DNA of 64,000 nucleotides from Arcanobacterium sp. (GTDB lineage Bacteria > Actinomycetota > Actinomycetes > Actinomycetales > Actinomycetaceae): contig JALFSN010000005.1 of NCBI GenBank assembly GCA_022778805.1, positions 1 to 64,000 of the forward strand, given 5' to 3'. The notes below the pieces were generated by a model. That model did no database searches. It had not been told where the DNA came from and saw only the letters and a program-made list of their open reading frames with translations. The position numbers were made by a program, and so were the translations under genes. This document shows, in pieces, positions 45,801 through 54,182 of the stretch (its first letter is position 1; each line of letters starts with the position of its first letter).

Positions 45801-46929
45801 GGGCTTCGAGTCATTCAGCATCGACGAGGCACTGCAGGTGAGTGAGCGCGGTTACGCGAGCGTCTACCCCATCAACCGCACAAGCGCTCCCAGCGAGCCA
45901 CTGCCCGATTTCGCCGTGCAGATCGGCACTGACCACGGATCTACCGCCGATGTCACCGCCGGTGGTACTAAATCCAGGGGCACGTCCGCCGATACCACGG
46001 CTATCAGAGATACTTCCGGTGGCAGCCCAGCTACGCCCGCCGCCGATGCCGGTGAAGGAGATGCTGCCGTGCGCGTACTCTTGCCAGTCTTCCCTGGCAC
46101 GAATTCGGAGTACGACATGGCTGAGGCATTCCAGGCTGCGGGAGCTAGCACGGAATTCCACGTCATCCGCAATCTCACACCAGACATGCTGGCGGCAGAC
46201 ACCGCCACGTTCATCGCTCGTCTCTCTGATCCGAGCGTACAGATTTTGGCATTCTCCGGCGGATTCTCCCTGGGAGATGAGCCTGACGGCAGCGCCAAAT
46301 TTATGGCTGCTTTCTTGCGTTCTCCCGCAGTGGCGGCTGCCGTCACTGCCTTTACCCGTAGAGATGGGCTAGTGCTCGGCGTGTGCAATGGTTTCCAAGC
46401 CCTAGTGAAATCCGGGTTCCTCCCCTATGGCGATCCGAGCAAGCTCACTGCTGATTCTCCCACTCTCGCACATAATCGGCAGCTCCGGCATGTCTCTCGT
46501 ATTGCCACCACCCGCGTGGCAACGGCGGCGAGCGCCAGCCCCTGGCTCAGCACGTTCACCCCTGGGCAGATTCACAAGGTGCCTGTCTCGCACGGCGAGG
46601 GGAGATTCGTCGTCAGCGAAAGAGAAGCACGCCAGCTCTTCGCAGCTGGGCAGGTGGCATTCCAGTACGTCGATGCAGAGGGCACGCCCACGATGGAAGC
46701 CCCCGAGAATCCCAACGGTTCCAGCTTTGCCATCGAGGGAATTATCTCTCCTGATGGAAAAATCTTAGGGAAGATGGGGCACCCTGAGCGCTACCGTCAT
46801 GGCCTGATGCGCAATATCCCTGGCATCGGTGAACAAAGCATCTTTGCCAACGCTGTGGCGTATTGCCGAGCGCACACATCCCCATCAGCTGCACCTCAAT
46901 CAGCTGTATCTGGATCTCCCTCGCACTGA
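42865..46929 (+). CDS. purL: Phosphoribosylformylglycinamidine synthase, single-chain form
   Basis: This large enzyme makes FGAM from FGAR, ATP and glutamine. Unlike the three-part PurL-PurQ-PurS of most Actinomycetota, all functions are in one chain of 1354 residues. An N-terminal PurS-like part is followed by two AIR-synthase-type halves (YWSDHCRHTTFNT near 230, FKNETHNHPTEIEPFGGAST near 330) and a C-terminal glutaminase with GFSLGDEPDGSAKF, Cys in GVCNGFQAL (about 1174), then VSHGEGRF and HPER. Ala/Ser/Thr-rich segments sit at about 630-660 and 1022-1068. ATG 42865 has AGGA upstream; a TTG start 21 codons earlier is possible. Confidence 0.93.
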   Translation: MDLRLAIRRKPQFRDDEHALRTALAHLDGVGELTDVAIIHLYDVFHADDEGCDRDALLDSVVCDARVDTAVSESELHELVARADTGEMTLLAVEPLPGQYDQRADAAGQALQLLRPATPARIYSSELYAISPALSEKALQAIRTYLINPVEAGEKDLTLLSEPDMGAPDSLAEYSDFLDLDGAGRSALIAERGMAMSEADLACIQEYFRSEGRTPTDVELAVLDTYWSDHCRHTTFNTGLTDIVNHSERFHAELERALARWQELRSANGRSGRVPTLMDLGTIMGKDLRRRDIMTTQEVSEEINACSVHITVDGEPWLLMFKNETHNHPTEIEPFGGASTCLGGAIRDPLSGRSWVYQALRLSGAGDITEPRSSTLEGKLPQADISTRATAGYSSYGNQIGLATTGVQEFVHSGYVAKRMELGAVVAAAPAANVRRLEPEAGDVVIILGGRTGRDGIGGATGSSKAHTEESLARSGAEVQKGNPVNERKIQRLFRRADVAQMIVRCNDFGAGGVAVAVGELAAGLDIHLDRVPLKYAGLNAKEIAISESQERMAVVVRAADAPLFIAAAAEENLEATVLAEVTASGRMRMFDGDEMVVDLSRAFIDTNGAPRSQAVEMRDPQVGNGGAHAPNAATPVAAASAAAVPTSVLASLAAANIASQEGMVEQFDSTVGRSTVLMPYGGILQKTKEMASIQTLPVSGGTDVASVMTYGFSPVLADDSPYLMGAYSVVEALSALSATGADPKQAWLTVQEYFQRPDSDPLVWGTVLQALLGLLEAQDAFDVAAIGGKDSMSGSFTLDDGHELHVPPTLVTFAVGTLDATKAVSATLPPRQLDLYYLPHTPLASGAPNYAQLRANFASYQQLAAAGGVVSASAIRGGNLAATVVNMCLGNAVGFFASSTSARAWLTPGSEVQQLTHNPLGGIVFAVDPLVNITPLFSVATADATACASAAGDAPADSDRPRVIYLGATTDKNHTIDLGFESFSIDEALQVSERGYASVYPINRTSAPSEPLPDFAVQIGTDHGSTADVTAGGTKSRGTSADTTAIRDTSGGSPATPAADAGEGDAAVRVLLPVFPGTNSEYDMAEAFQAAGASTEFHVIRNLTPDMLAADTATFIARLSDPSVQILAFSGGFSLGDEPDGSAKFMAAFLRSPAVAAAVTAFTRRDGLVLGVCNGFQALVKSGFLPYGDPSKLTADSPTLAHNRQLRHVSRIATTRVATAASASPWLSTFTPGQIHKVPVSHGEGRFVVSEREARQLFAAGQVAFQYVDAEGTPTMEAPENPNGSSFAIEGIISPDGKILGKMGHPERYRHGLMRNIPGIGEQSIFANAVAYCRAHTSPSAAPQSAVSGSPSH

Positions 46930-47081
46930 GAGCATTACGGCCGCGATGCTCTCGGATGCCCCCGCCGCGCTCAACGCTCCAGCACCCCACAGAAATCCGT
47001 TGTCCACACCGTCAGTACTCCCAGCTGTGCACTTTCAGCACACATATTCCAGCCCTTACCCAATAGAAAGAACGAGGAATT

Positions 47082-48185
47082 ATGAGCCAACCAGCACAAT
47101 CTCACACTCCCTCCTCCGTGGCCGGAGCGGCCTATGCACAGGCCGGAGTGGATCTTGAGCGTGGCTACGAAGTAGTGCGCCGCATTCGCTCAAGTGTCGA
47201 TGCCACCAAGCGCTCAGGCATGATGGGCGGTATTGGCGGGTTCGGCGGCATGTTTGACCTCAAGGCTGCTGGATATCGAGATCCGATCCTCGTATCTGGC
47301 ACTGACGGCGTCGGTACTAAACTCTTTTTAGCTTTCCAGACAGGCATTCATACCACTGTGGGAATTGACGCCGTAGCGATGTGCGTCAATGACGTGATCG
47401 CCCAGGGAGCAGAACCGCTTTTTTTCTTGGATTACATCGCCATACCGAAAGCGGAACCGGCGATTGTAGCCGACATTGTGCAGGGTATCGCAGGCGCCTG
47501 CACAGAATCAGGATGCGCTCTCATCGGCGGCGAAACAGCTGAGATGAACGACCTCTATGAAGATGGCACCTATGATATTGCCGGCTTCTGCGTAGCCGCT
47601 GTAGAACGCGACGGTATCATCACCGGCGCTGATATGGCTCCTGGCGACGTGCTACTTGGGCTTCCCAGCTCCGGCCCCCATTCCAACGGCTATTCGCTGT
47701 TGCGCAAAATTTTCTTCAAAGATCACCACTACGCCTCCGATACCTATGTGCCGCAGCTCGCGCAGCTCACGCACGCAGATGGCACGCCCATGACGCTCGG
47801 CGAAGTGCTGCTCACCCCCACGAAGCTCTACGTTCAGCCGATACTCTCCATGCTGCGCGCCGGCGTCACGCCGCATGGAATGGCAAACATCACTGGTGGT
47901 GGCTTCTTTGAAAACATCCCACGAATGAACGCCGATCTCGGATACGATATCCAGCTCGGCTCTTGGCCGTCTCTGCCAATTTTCGACTGTATACGTCAGC
48001 TCAGCTCTTTGGAACGAGACGCGATGTTCAACGTCTTCAACATGGGCATCGGATATGTGATTGCACTTGCGCCGAGCGATGTATCAGCCGCACAGGCGGC
48101 ACTGCAAGCAGCTGGCAGCGAAAGCTACGTGATCGGCACGGTGAATGATGGCACTGCCGGAAAGGGAGTTCAGCTCCATGAGTGA
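47082..48185 (+). CDS. purM: Phosphoribosylformylglycinamidine cyclo-ligase
   Basis: PurM closes the imidazole ring: FGAM plus ATP to AIR. The 367 residues include GGIGGFGGMFDL, LVSGTDGVGTKLFLAF, IGGETAEMNDLYEDG and PSSGPHSNGYSLLRK. GAGGAA precedes the ATG. The last codons overlap the purN start (ATGAGTGA). Confidence 0.97.
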   Translation: MSQPAQSHTPSSVAGAAYAQAGVDLERGYEVVRRIRSSVDATKRSGMMGGIGGFGGMFDLKAAGYRDPILVSGTDGVGTKLFLAFQTGIHTTVGIDAVAMCVNDVIAQGAEPLFFLDYIAIPKAEPAIVADIVQGIAGACTESGCALIGGETAEMNDLYEDGTYDIAGFCVAAVERDGIITGADMAPGDVLLGLPSSGPHSNGYSLLRKIFFKDHHYASDTYVPQLAQLTHADGTPMTLGEVLLTPTKLYVQPILSMLRAGVTPHGMANITGGGFFENIPRMNADLGYDIQLGSWPSLPIFDCIRQLSSLERDAMFNVFNMGIGYVIALAPSDVSAAQAALQAAGSESYVIGTVNDGTAGKGVQLHE

Positions 48186-48933
48186 CACACCGCAACTATT
48201 TCCCAGTGCCCTCGGCACGTCGATGGCACTGCCCAAACGGGTCAATATGGCCGTCTTCGCCTCGGGAACGGGCACGAATTTCCGAGCCTTGTGCGAAGCT
48301 GCCCGCAGCGGAGAACTGGGCTGCGCAGAGCCTATGCTGCTAATCTGCAATCGCGAGTGCACAGCGATGGAGATAGCACGGGAAAAAGAAATTCCTGCAT
48401 ACGTGTTTTCTCCGCGCGATTTCGATAGCACCGAAGCGTGGGAAGAAAAAATTCTGAGCGTCGTGCGCGCTTTCGAGATTGATTTTATTGCGCTCGCGGG
48501 ATATTTGAAGAAAGTGGGCACCACCTTGCTGGAGGCATTTCCTGGCAAAATAGTGAATCTGCATCCCGCTCTCTTGCCAGCATACCCAGGATTGCACTCT
48601 ATTGAGCGCATTTGGCACGATGCAACCTCTGACGACGCCCAGCTAAATGCTGCTGCACGCGCAGGCGCCGGAGTCACCGTGCATATTGCGGATGAGCGTT
48701 TCGACCACGGCCCGATCTTGGCGCAGCAAGGCGTTCCTGTGGAGACGTTTAGCTCACTGAGCGATTTTGAAGCGGCCGTGCACCGCACCGAGCACGCTCT
48801 CTTTCCTGCTACCATTGCCGCATTCGCATCCACTGTCGAGCGCACAGTTCGGCCAGGTACCCCTTATTGGCTCCAGCGCGCCCGCGAAAATCATCACACT
48901 AGCAGCGAGCCTGGCGCCGAGGGCACGCGCTGA
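48178..48933 (+). CDS. purN: Phosphoribosylglycinamide formyltransferase
   Basis: PurN transfers a formyl group from 10-formyl-THF to GAR. Motifs: AVFASGTGTNFRAL near residue 25 and NLHPALLPAYPGLHSI near 130 with the catalytic Asn-His, then an Asp in ERFDHGPIL. The ATG overlaps the purM stop, so translation is coupled. 251 residues, slightly longer than usual because of N- and C-terminal tails. A 200-base spacer leads to purD. Confidence 0.95.
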   Translation: MSDTPQLFPSALGTSMALPKRVNMAVFASGTGTNFRALCEAARSGELGCAEPMLLICNRECTAMEIAREKEIPAYVFSPRDFDSTEAWEEKILSVVRAFEIDFIALAGYLKKVGTTLLEAFPGKIVNLHPALLPAYPGLHSIERIWHDATSDDAQLNAAARAGAGVTVHIADERFDHGPILAQQGVPVETFSSLSDFEAAVHRTEHALFPATIAAFASTVERTVRPGTPYWLQRARENHHTSSEPGAEGTR

Positions 48934-49097
48934 GCTTTGTTCCAGATTTCCTATACCGCCGATTCACATACGTCAGGTCCATGTACGCCAGATTTCTCTA
49001 CGCCTCAGATTTGTCTGTGCTCTCTCCGCACAATCTCAGCTGACTTCTACATCCGTCACTGCTGCTTATATGCACAGCCGTGACGACTCCAGAGCCG

Positions 49098-49122
49098 ACA
49101 CACAGACACACAGACACACAGA
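49098..49122. repeat. Short CA-rich tandem repeat before purD
   Basis: The eight-base unit CACACAGA occurs three times in a row just upstream of the purD ribosome binding site. Confidence 0.75.
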
Positions 49123-49135
49123 AGAAAGGATCTTC

Positions 49136-50431
49136 ATGAAAATTTTGATAGTGGGCGGCGGCGGCCGCGAAATGGCTCTCGTCAGGCACGAAGTTGCCCA
49201 TGGGCACGATGTATGGTGCGCCGGAGCGAGTGACGCTATCGCCGAGCTTGCCACTCCTGTGCCACTTCCCGATGACGCCGATCCGAAGCAGCGCTGGGAA
49301 AAATTGGCTCATACGGCAGCTGAGCTCGGTATTGAACTCACGATTGTAGGACCGGAAGCTCCACTCGCCAGCGGCATTGCCGACGTCTTCCGTGAGTGTC
49401 ACCTGGCTATCTTTGCCCCCACGCAGGCAGCTGCCAGAATCGAGACATCGAAAGCCTATGCAAAAGACGTGATGGCACGCTCCGACGTCCCCACGGCAGC
49501 CTATCATCTGCTGACGAGCACACCTGATGCTCTGGACTATCTCGCTTCCGATGCCGTCCACTACCCTAGCGTGCTCAAAGAAAATGGCCTACGCGCCGGA
49601 AAAGGCGTCACGATCTGCGCTGATCAGCAACAGGCAGCAAACGTCGTGGAGCACCTCCAGCTCGATGCTGAACACCCGCTGCTCGTCGAGGAATTTTTAG
49701 TTGGCTTTGAGTTCTCGCTCATCGTGATGGCAGATGGAGAACGCTACGTCGCTCTTCCCGTCGCGCAAGATCACAAGCCGATTGGCGAAGGCAATGTAGG
49801 GCCGAATACCGGCGGCATGGGCGCTGTATCCCCAGTGCCACGAGTCACGGATGCACTGTATCAGGAAGCGATCCACCGCGTGATTGAGCCAACGCTAGCT
49901 CAGCTAGCTGCTCAGGGTCATCCTTTTACTGGATTCCTCTACGCCGGTCTGATCGCCACCTCTGACGGGATAAAGGTGATTGAGTTTAACGCCCGATTGG
50001 GAGATCCGGAAGCAGAAGTGATTTTGCCACGCCTGCACGGTGATATAGCTCAAGCAGCCCTCTCACTCTTGGCGGGAGACACTCCTACTCTCGCCGTCAC
50101 GGAACGCACTTGCCTCGGTATTGTGCTCAGTTCTCCAGGATATCCAGGAGTCGTGACGGCATACCCAGCGATTCCAGCGGCGCTTTTTGAGGCTGTTGAA
50201 TCAGATTCTGATATCGCTATCATTCACATGGGTACTCAAAAGATGAACGGCGATGACGGCGGAGTAGCTGCCGAGCACTCCTGGCAGGCACACGGCGGGC
50301 GGGTAGCCATCGTTACGGCACTCGGATCGGATAGTGCCGACTGCCGTTCGACGTTAGTGCCGCTACTGGATGCTGCATTAGCTGAATCAGATCTGTACTA
50401 CCGCTGCGATATCGGCACTTTTGCCGGTTGA
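49136..50431 (+). CDS. purD: Phosphoribosylamine-glycine ligase
   Basis: PurD joins phosphoribosylamine and glycine (step 2 of IMP synthesis) using an ATP-grasp fold. It starts MKILIVGGGGREMAL, with GAAAGGA six bases upstream; the much longer frame from 48767 overlaps purN and is not coding. NTGGMGAVSP near 220 and EFNARLGDPEAEV near 275 are typical. 431 residues. Confidence 0.96.
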   Translation: MKILIVGGGGREMALVRHEVAHGHDVWCAGASDAIAELATPVPLPDDADPKQRWEKLAHTAAELGIELTIVGPEAPLASGIADVFRECHLAIFAPTQAAARIETSKAYAKDVMARSDVPTAAYHLLTSTPDALDYLASDAVHYPSVLKENGLRAGKGVTICADQQQAANVVEHLQLDAEHPLLVEEFLVGFEFSLIVMADGERYVALPVAQDHKPIGEGNVGPNTGGMGAVSPVPRVTDALYQEAIHRVIEPTLAQLAAQGHPFTGFLYAGLIATSDGIKVIEFNARLGDPEAEVILPRLHGDIAQAALSLLAGDTPTLAVTERTCLGIVLSSPGYPGVVTAYPAIPAALFEAVESDSDIAIIHMGTQKMNGDDGGVAAEHSWQAHGGRVAIVTALGSDSADCRSTLVPLLDAALAESDLYYRCDIGTFAG

Positions 50432-50474
50432 TCGCTTCGGATGGATCTATCGGCTGATTACTCGCGGAGCCGTG

Positions 50475-50504
50475 CAGCACGGAACATCACAGCACGGAAC
50501 TTTG
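50475..50504. repeat. Tandem 15-bp duplication between purD and menB
   Basis: CAGCACGGAACATCA (50475-50489) is followed by CAGCACGGAACTTTG (50490-50504), then a partial third copy CAGCGTAG. Confidence 0.8.
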
Positions 50505-50575
50505 CAGCGTAGAGCGTGCGCTAAGATAGCAGTGCCACAGTGGATAGACATATGAGCGAAGATGCGAGGGACATG

Positions 50576-51394
50576 ATGGAACGTACCTGGGAAACCGTGA
50601 AAACCTACGAAGAAATCATTTTTGAACGCGCCGACAAGATCGCGAAGATTACGATCAATCGCCCTTGGCACCACAATGCGTTTACGCCACTCACTGTGGC
50701 AGAAATGATTGATGCGTTCGCACTGTGCCGAGATGATCCAACTATCGGCGTCATTATCCTCACCGGCGCTGGAGATAAAGCGTTCTGCTCTGGCGGAGAT
50801 CAAAGCGTGCGCGGCAACGGCGGATACGTAGGCCGTGATGGCATTGCACGCTTGAACGTGCTCGATTTGCAGCATCTCATCCGCATCATCCCCAAACCAG
50901 TGGTGGCGATGGTAAAAGGGTGGTCGATTGGCGGCGGCAATATCTTACAGCTGGTGTGTGATCTGACGGTTGCAGCTGAAAACGCGAAATTTGGCCAGAC
51001 GGGCCCACACGTCGGCTCTTTCGATGCCGGATATGGCAGCGGCTACCTCGCCCGCGTCATCGGGCACAAACGCGCCAAAGAAGTGTGGTTTTTGTGTAAA
51101 CAGTACACTGCCGACGAAGCCTACCGCATGGGATGGGTCAATACGGTAGTACCGCTTGACGAAGTAGAAACGGTGACGCTCGAATGGTGCGATCGAATGC
51201 TGGAGATGAGTCCAACGGCGCTGCGCTTCATCAAAGCAGCTATGAATGCCGACACCGATGGCCTAGCCGGCATCCAGCAGTTTGCCGGCGATGCCACGAT
51301 GCTGTATTACACCACGGATGAGGCGAAAGAGGGAAAAAATGCGTTCCTAGAAAAGCGCACGCCCGATTTCGACCAGTTCCCGAAATTCCCGTGA
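50576..51394 (+). CDS. menB: 1,4-dihydroxy-2-naphthoyl-CoA synthase
   Basis: MenB cyclises o-succinylbenzoyl-CoA to DHNA-CoA in menaquinone synthesis. The crotonase fold is clear: [32 protein letters not shown], the oxyanion site [15 protein letters not shown] and [18 protein letters not shown], with family-specific Asp and Tyr. GAGGG lies five bases before ATG 50576; the frame also has earlier starts (50540, 50552). About 272 residues. menE follows after 13 bases. Confidence 0.95.
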   Translation: MERTWETVKTYEEIIFERADKIAKITINRPWHHNAFTPLTVAEMIDAFALCRDDPTIGVIILTGAGDKAFCSGGDQSVRGNGGYVGRDGIARLNVLDLQHLIRIIPKPVVAMVKGWSIGGGNILQLVCDLTVAAENAKFGQTGPHVGSFDAGYGSGYLARVIGHKRAKEVWFLCKQYTADEAYRMGWVNTVVPLDEVETVTLEWCDRMLEMSPTALRFIKAAMNADTDGLAGIQQFAGDATMLYYTTDEAKEGKNAFLEKRTPDFDQFPKFP

Positions 51395-51407
51395 GATCTG
51401 CTGCACC

Positions 51408-53393
51408 ATGATAATCGAAAATTGGCTGCGAAAACGCGCACTCACACAGCCTCACAGCCTCGCACTCGTCTATCAAGGCAAGGAGTGGACGTTCTCGCAG
51501 CTCTTTGCCGCAAGCTGCGAGATGAGCGGAGCGCTAGCTGCGCTCTTTGCACATACCCCATGCCGGTGCGAGCGTAGTTCTCCGCACGGCGTTTCCTCGC
51601 ACGACTCTTTTCAGCAGGATACTTCCTTACAGCCCGCTGCCAGCGGGCTCCCATACGCAGAAATACCAGCAGCAATAAAAGTGAACGAGTCTTGTGAAAC
51701 CTCTCCGGAGCCTGCGCCACTGCCTCAGCGAGTGGGGCTGCTGTGCGACAACTCTGAAGCGACATATATTCTCATTCTGGCACTCATGAATCTCGGGGTG
51801 CAGATGGTCATGCTCAACACTCGGCTCTCTAGCGCCGAGCTGAGCTACCACGTCGCTGATGCACAACTGACGCATATCCTGTTCAGTGCAGATGCCGCGG
51901 CGAAAGCTCAGGCTCTGACGGATGCTCCTGGCTCTGAACTGCGCGCCATTGCACTCGAACCGCTGTGGGAAGAAGTGCAGGCCAGCGGCGATTCATCGGC
52001 TGCCAGCCGTACGTCACAGCGCTGCATCCGCAGAGAATTTGATCTAGACGAGGTGATGAGCATTCTCTACACCTCCGGTACTACTGGCCAGCCTAAAGGC
52101 GTGATGCAAAGCTACGGCAACCACCTGTGGAGCAGTATTGCAGGAATGCTCACCTCAGGAATAACGCCGCACGATGCCTGGGTATGCGCTGTGCCGCTCT
52201 TCCACATCTCAGGTCTTTCCATTCTCGTGCGTGGACTCGTCTACGGTATCCCCGTCTATCTCTTCCAAAAGTTCGATGCCCATGCGCTCAATGGCGTCCT
52301 CCTCTCCGGCAAGGCCAGTATCGTCTCCGTGGTAGCCTACACACTCACCAAACTCTTAGATGACATGGAAAGACGCCCCCAGCACACTTATCCTGATTCA
52401 TTCCGCTATATGCTGCTAGGCGGTGGCTTCTTTGCTGATTCATTGCTGGAACGGTGTGCGCACCTGCATATACCTGTCATCCGCTCATTTGGCATGAGCG
52501 AGACCTGTTCGCAGATCATCGCTACTCCGCTTCGCCGCGATTACTACAAGCCAGGCTCCTCGGGCCTCCCGCTCTTTCCCAATCAGCTGCGGATTGCCGC
52601 CGTTCACGCTGCTCGCACGAAGGACGACAGCGCAGAAGATACCCCCAGCACTAGCCTCACCCCTACTGACACTGCAGCCCACGCTGCAAGCCCTGCCGCC
52701 GTCACCAGTGATCCTATGCGGAGCAATGCCGCCTGCCCTACACAAGGGAATGCCACCTGCGCCGTGCGGGGCGATGCTGCGTGTACAGCAGAGCTTCCAG
52801 CTGGAGAAATAGGAGAAATCCAGATTAAATCACCTGCACTGTGCGTGGGCTACGTGAATAAACCAGATCTCTACGCCGCCGCATTCACCCATGATGGATG
52901 GTATAGAACTGGCGATATCGGCACCCTCGATGACGATGGATTCCTCTACGTGAAAAGCCGTCTCTCTGATCTTATTATCTCTGGCGGAGAAAATATTTAT
53001 CCCACCGAAGTAGAAAACGTCTTAGCGCAGCACCCCGCGATCAGCGAAGTAGCCGTTGTAGGGCACGCCGATGATACGTGGGGCTACGTTCCCTGGGCAT
53101 ATATCGTGCCAGCGCGCCCTGATGCACTAGCAGATGAAGCGGCTACACCCGTGCGCAATGACACGACGCGCCCTGCTGATACGGCACACAGTGCTTCCAC
53201 TTCTACGGCGCCCACTCCTGCAGCACAAACAGCTATATCTCCCCCTCGTCCCACCGATGCCGAACTCACAGCATTTGTGCGCTCACGCCTCGCAGCCTAC
53301 AAGGTGCCACAGCGGTTCATATGGCTCGATGCACTACCAAAAACTTCTATTGGTAAAATCCAGAAATTCAAGCTGCTGGAGCTGCCGGAGTAA
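51408..53393 (+). CDS. menE: o-succinylbenzoate-CoA ligase with several low-complexity insertions
   Basis: MenE activates o-succinylbenzoate with ATP and CoA, the step before MenB. The adenylate-forming core has ILYTSGTTGQPKGVM near residue 219, YRTGDIG near 500 and PKTSIGKIQKFKL at the end, with the catalytic Lys. At 661 residues it is about 150 longer than family members. Three inserts account for this: about 52-105 (Ser/Pro/Cys-rich), 405-465 (Ala/Thr/Pro-rich, with a degenerate NAxC repeat) and 580-625. It probably remains functional, since all core motifs are intact. Confidence 0.92.
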   Translation: MIIENWLRKRALTQPHSLALVYQGKEWTFSQLFAASCEMSGALAALFAHTPCRCERSSPHGVSSHDSFQQDTSLQPAASGLPYAEIPAAIKVNESCETSPEPAPLPQRVGLLCDNSEATYILILALMNLGVQMVMLNTRLSSAELSYHVADAQLTHILFSADAAAKAQALTDAPGSELRAIALEPLWEEVQASGDSSAASRTSQRCIRREFDLDEVMSILYTSGTTGQPKGVMQSYGNHLWSSIAGMLTSGITPHDAWVCAVPLFHISGLSILVRGLVYGIPVYLFQKFDAHALNGVLLSGKASIVSVVAYTLTKLLDDMERRPQHTYPDSFRYMLLGGGFFADSLLERCAHLHIPVIRSFGMSETCSQIIATPLRRDYYKPGSSGLPLFPNQLRIAAVHAARTKDDSAEDTPSTSLTPTDTAAHAASPAAVTSDPMRSNAACPTQGNATCAVRGDAACTAELPAGEIGEIQIKSPALCVGYVNKPDLYAAAFTHDGWYRTGDIGTLDDDGFLYVKSRLSDLIISGGENIYPTEVENVLAQHPAISEVAVVGHADDTWGYVPWAYIVPARPDALADEAATPVRNDTTRPADTAHSASTSTAPTPAAQTAISPPRPTDAELTAFVRSRLAAYKVPQRFIWLDALPKTSIGKIQKFKLLELPE

Positions 53394-53502
53394 AGTGCCG
53401 AGTGCCCAAGAGGCTTGGCACATGCAAAAGGCTCGGCATACAGGAGGCTTGGCACATGCTAAAAGCAAGGCACATAAGAGAAGACACAAGGAAAGGTCGC
53501 TT

Positions 53503-53874
53503 ATGAGTATTCTTGACGATGCTGGCTTAGAACTCATCGAGGCCAGCTCTCAGCTCGTCGTCTACCGATATACCGTGAATGCCCAACTCACACAGATTCA
53601 CGGGGTGCTTCACGGCGGTATCTCTGCAGCCATTGCCGAACAAGCGGCGAGCCTCGGTGCCACGCAGACGGCAGCTGAAGGATTTATAGCAGTGGGCACG
53701 GGGCTAGAGACGCATCATTTACGGCCAGTTTCGCTAGGGATGCAGTGCGAAGCCCGTGCAGTGCCAGAAAACGCCGGCCGCCTGCAGGTGTGGCGCGTCG
53801 AGCAGCGCATCCTCACCACTGGCGAACTTTTCAACGTCTCCAGCGTGAGCGTCTATCTCAAGCGCGCCCGCTAG
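53503..53874 (+). CDS. menI: Hotdog-fold thioesterase, probable DHNA-CoA hydrolase
   Basis: The 123-residue protein is a PaaI/MenI-type hotdog thioesterase. The active-site segment is HGVLHGGISAAIAEQAAS (about residue 35), with the catalytic Glu in the helix. GAAAGG precedes the ATG; the longer frame overlaps menE. The position after menB-menE suggests that it hydrolyses DHNA-CoA to DHNA, completing a three-gene menaquinone unit. The assignment to that exact substrate rests on context. Confidence 0.78.
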   Translation: MSILDDAGLELIEASSQLVVYRYTVNAQLTQIHGVLHGGISAAIAEQAASLGATQTAAEGFIAVGTGLETHHLRPVSLGMQCEARAVPENAGRLQVWRVEQRILTTGELFNVSSVSVYLKRAR

Positions 53875-54182
53875 ACCACTAGCCTGCCAGACCGCTAGTC
53901 TGGCCACCGCGTTAGAATTCCTCGTATGTTCCACACTGCGCAGCATATACCCCCTGCTCTGCCGTGCCCCTGCACTCAGACCTCCGTCACCTCGCGTCCT
54001 GCACTCAGACCTCCGCGCGAGGATGAAAACACAGCTACACAAAGCCGATAGTCACGGCTACACAAGACTGAGAACCGGGGGCTGCGCGAGAGTGTGAGCC
54101 ACACCAAGAGCATACAAAAGGGGCTGAGATGAGACACATGCTCACCCCAGCCCCTTAAGAGCGCCGTCAGACGACGTTCATA
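53875..54182. other. Repeat-rich spacer between convergent menI and rplQ
   Basis: GCCAGAC (53886-53892) and GTCTGGC (53898-53904) form a seven-base-pair hairpin 12 bases after the menI stop, and CGCTAG recurs on both sides of the stop. An 18-base direct repeat built on CTGCACTCAGACCTCCG occurs near 53967 and 53999. GCTACACAA occurs twice near 54031 and 54057. The rplQ terminator lies at 54118-54156. No gene is seen. Confidence 0.6.
54118..54156 (-). terminator. Terminator of the rpoA-rplQ operon
   Basis: CAGCCCCTT (54148-54156) pairs with AAGGGGCTG (54118-54126); an inner TGAG/CTCA pair extends the stem. On the minus strand the arm ends CCCCTTTTG, giving a short U-run. It lies 27 bases after the rplQ stop. 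Confidence 0.8.
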
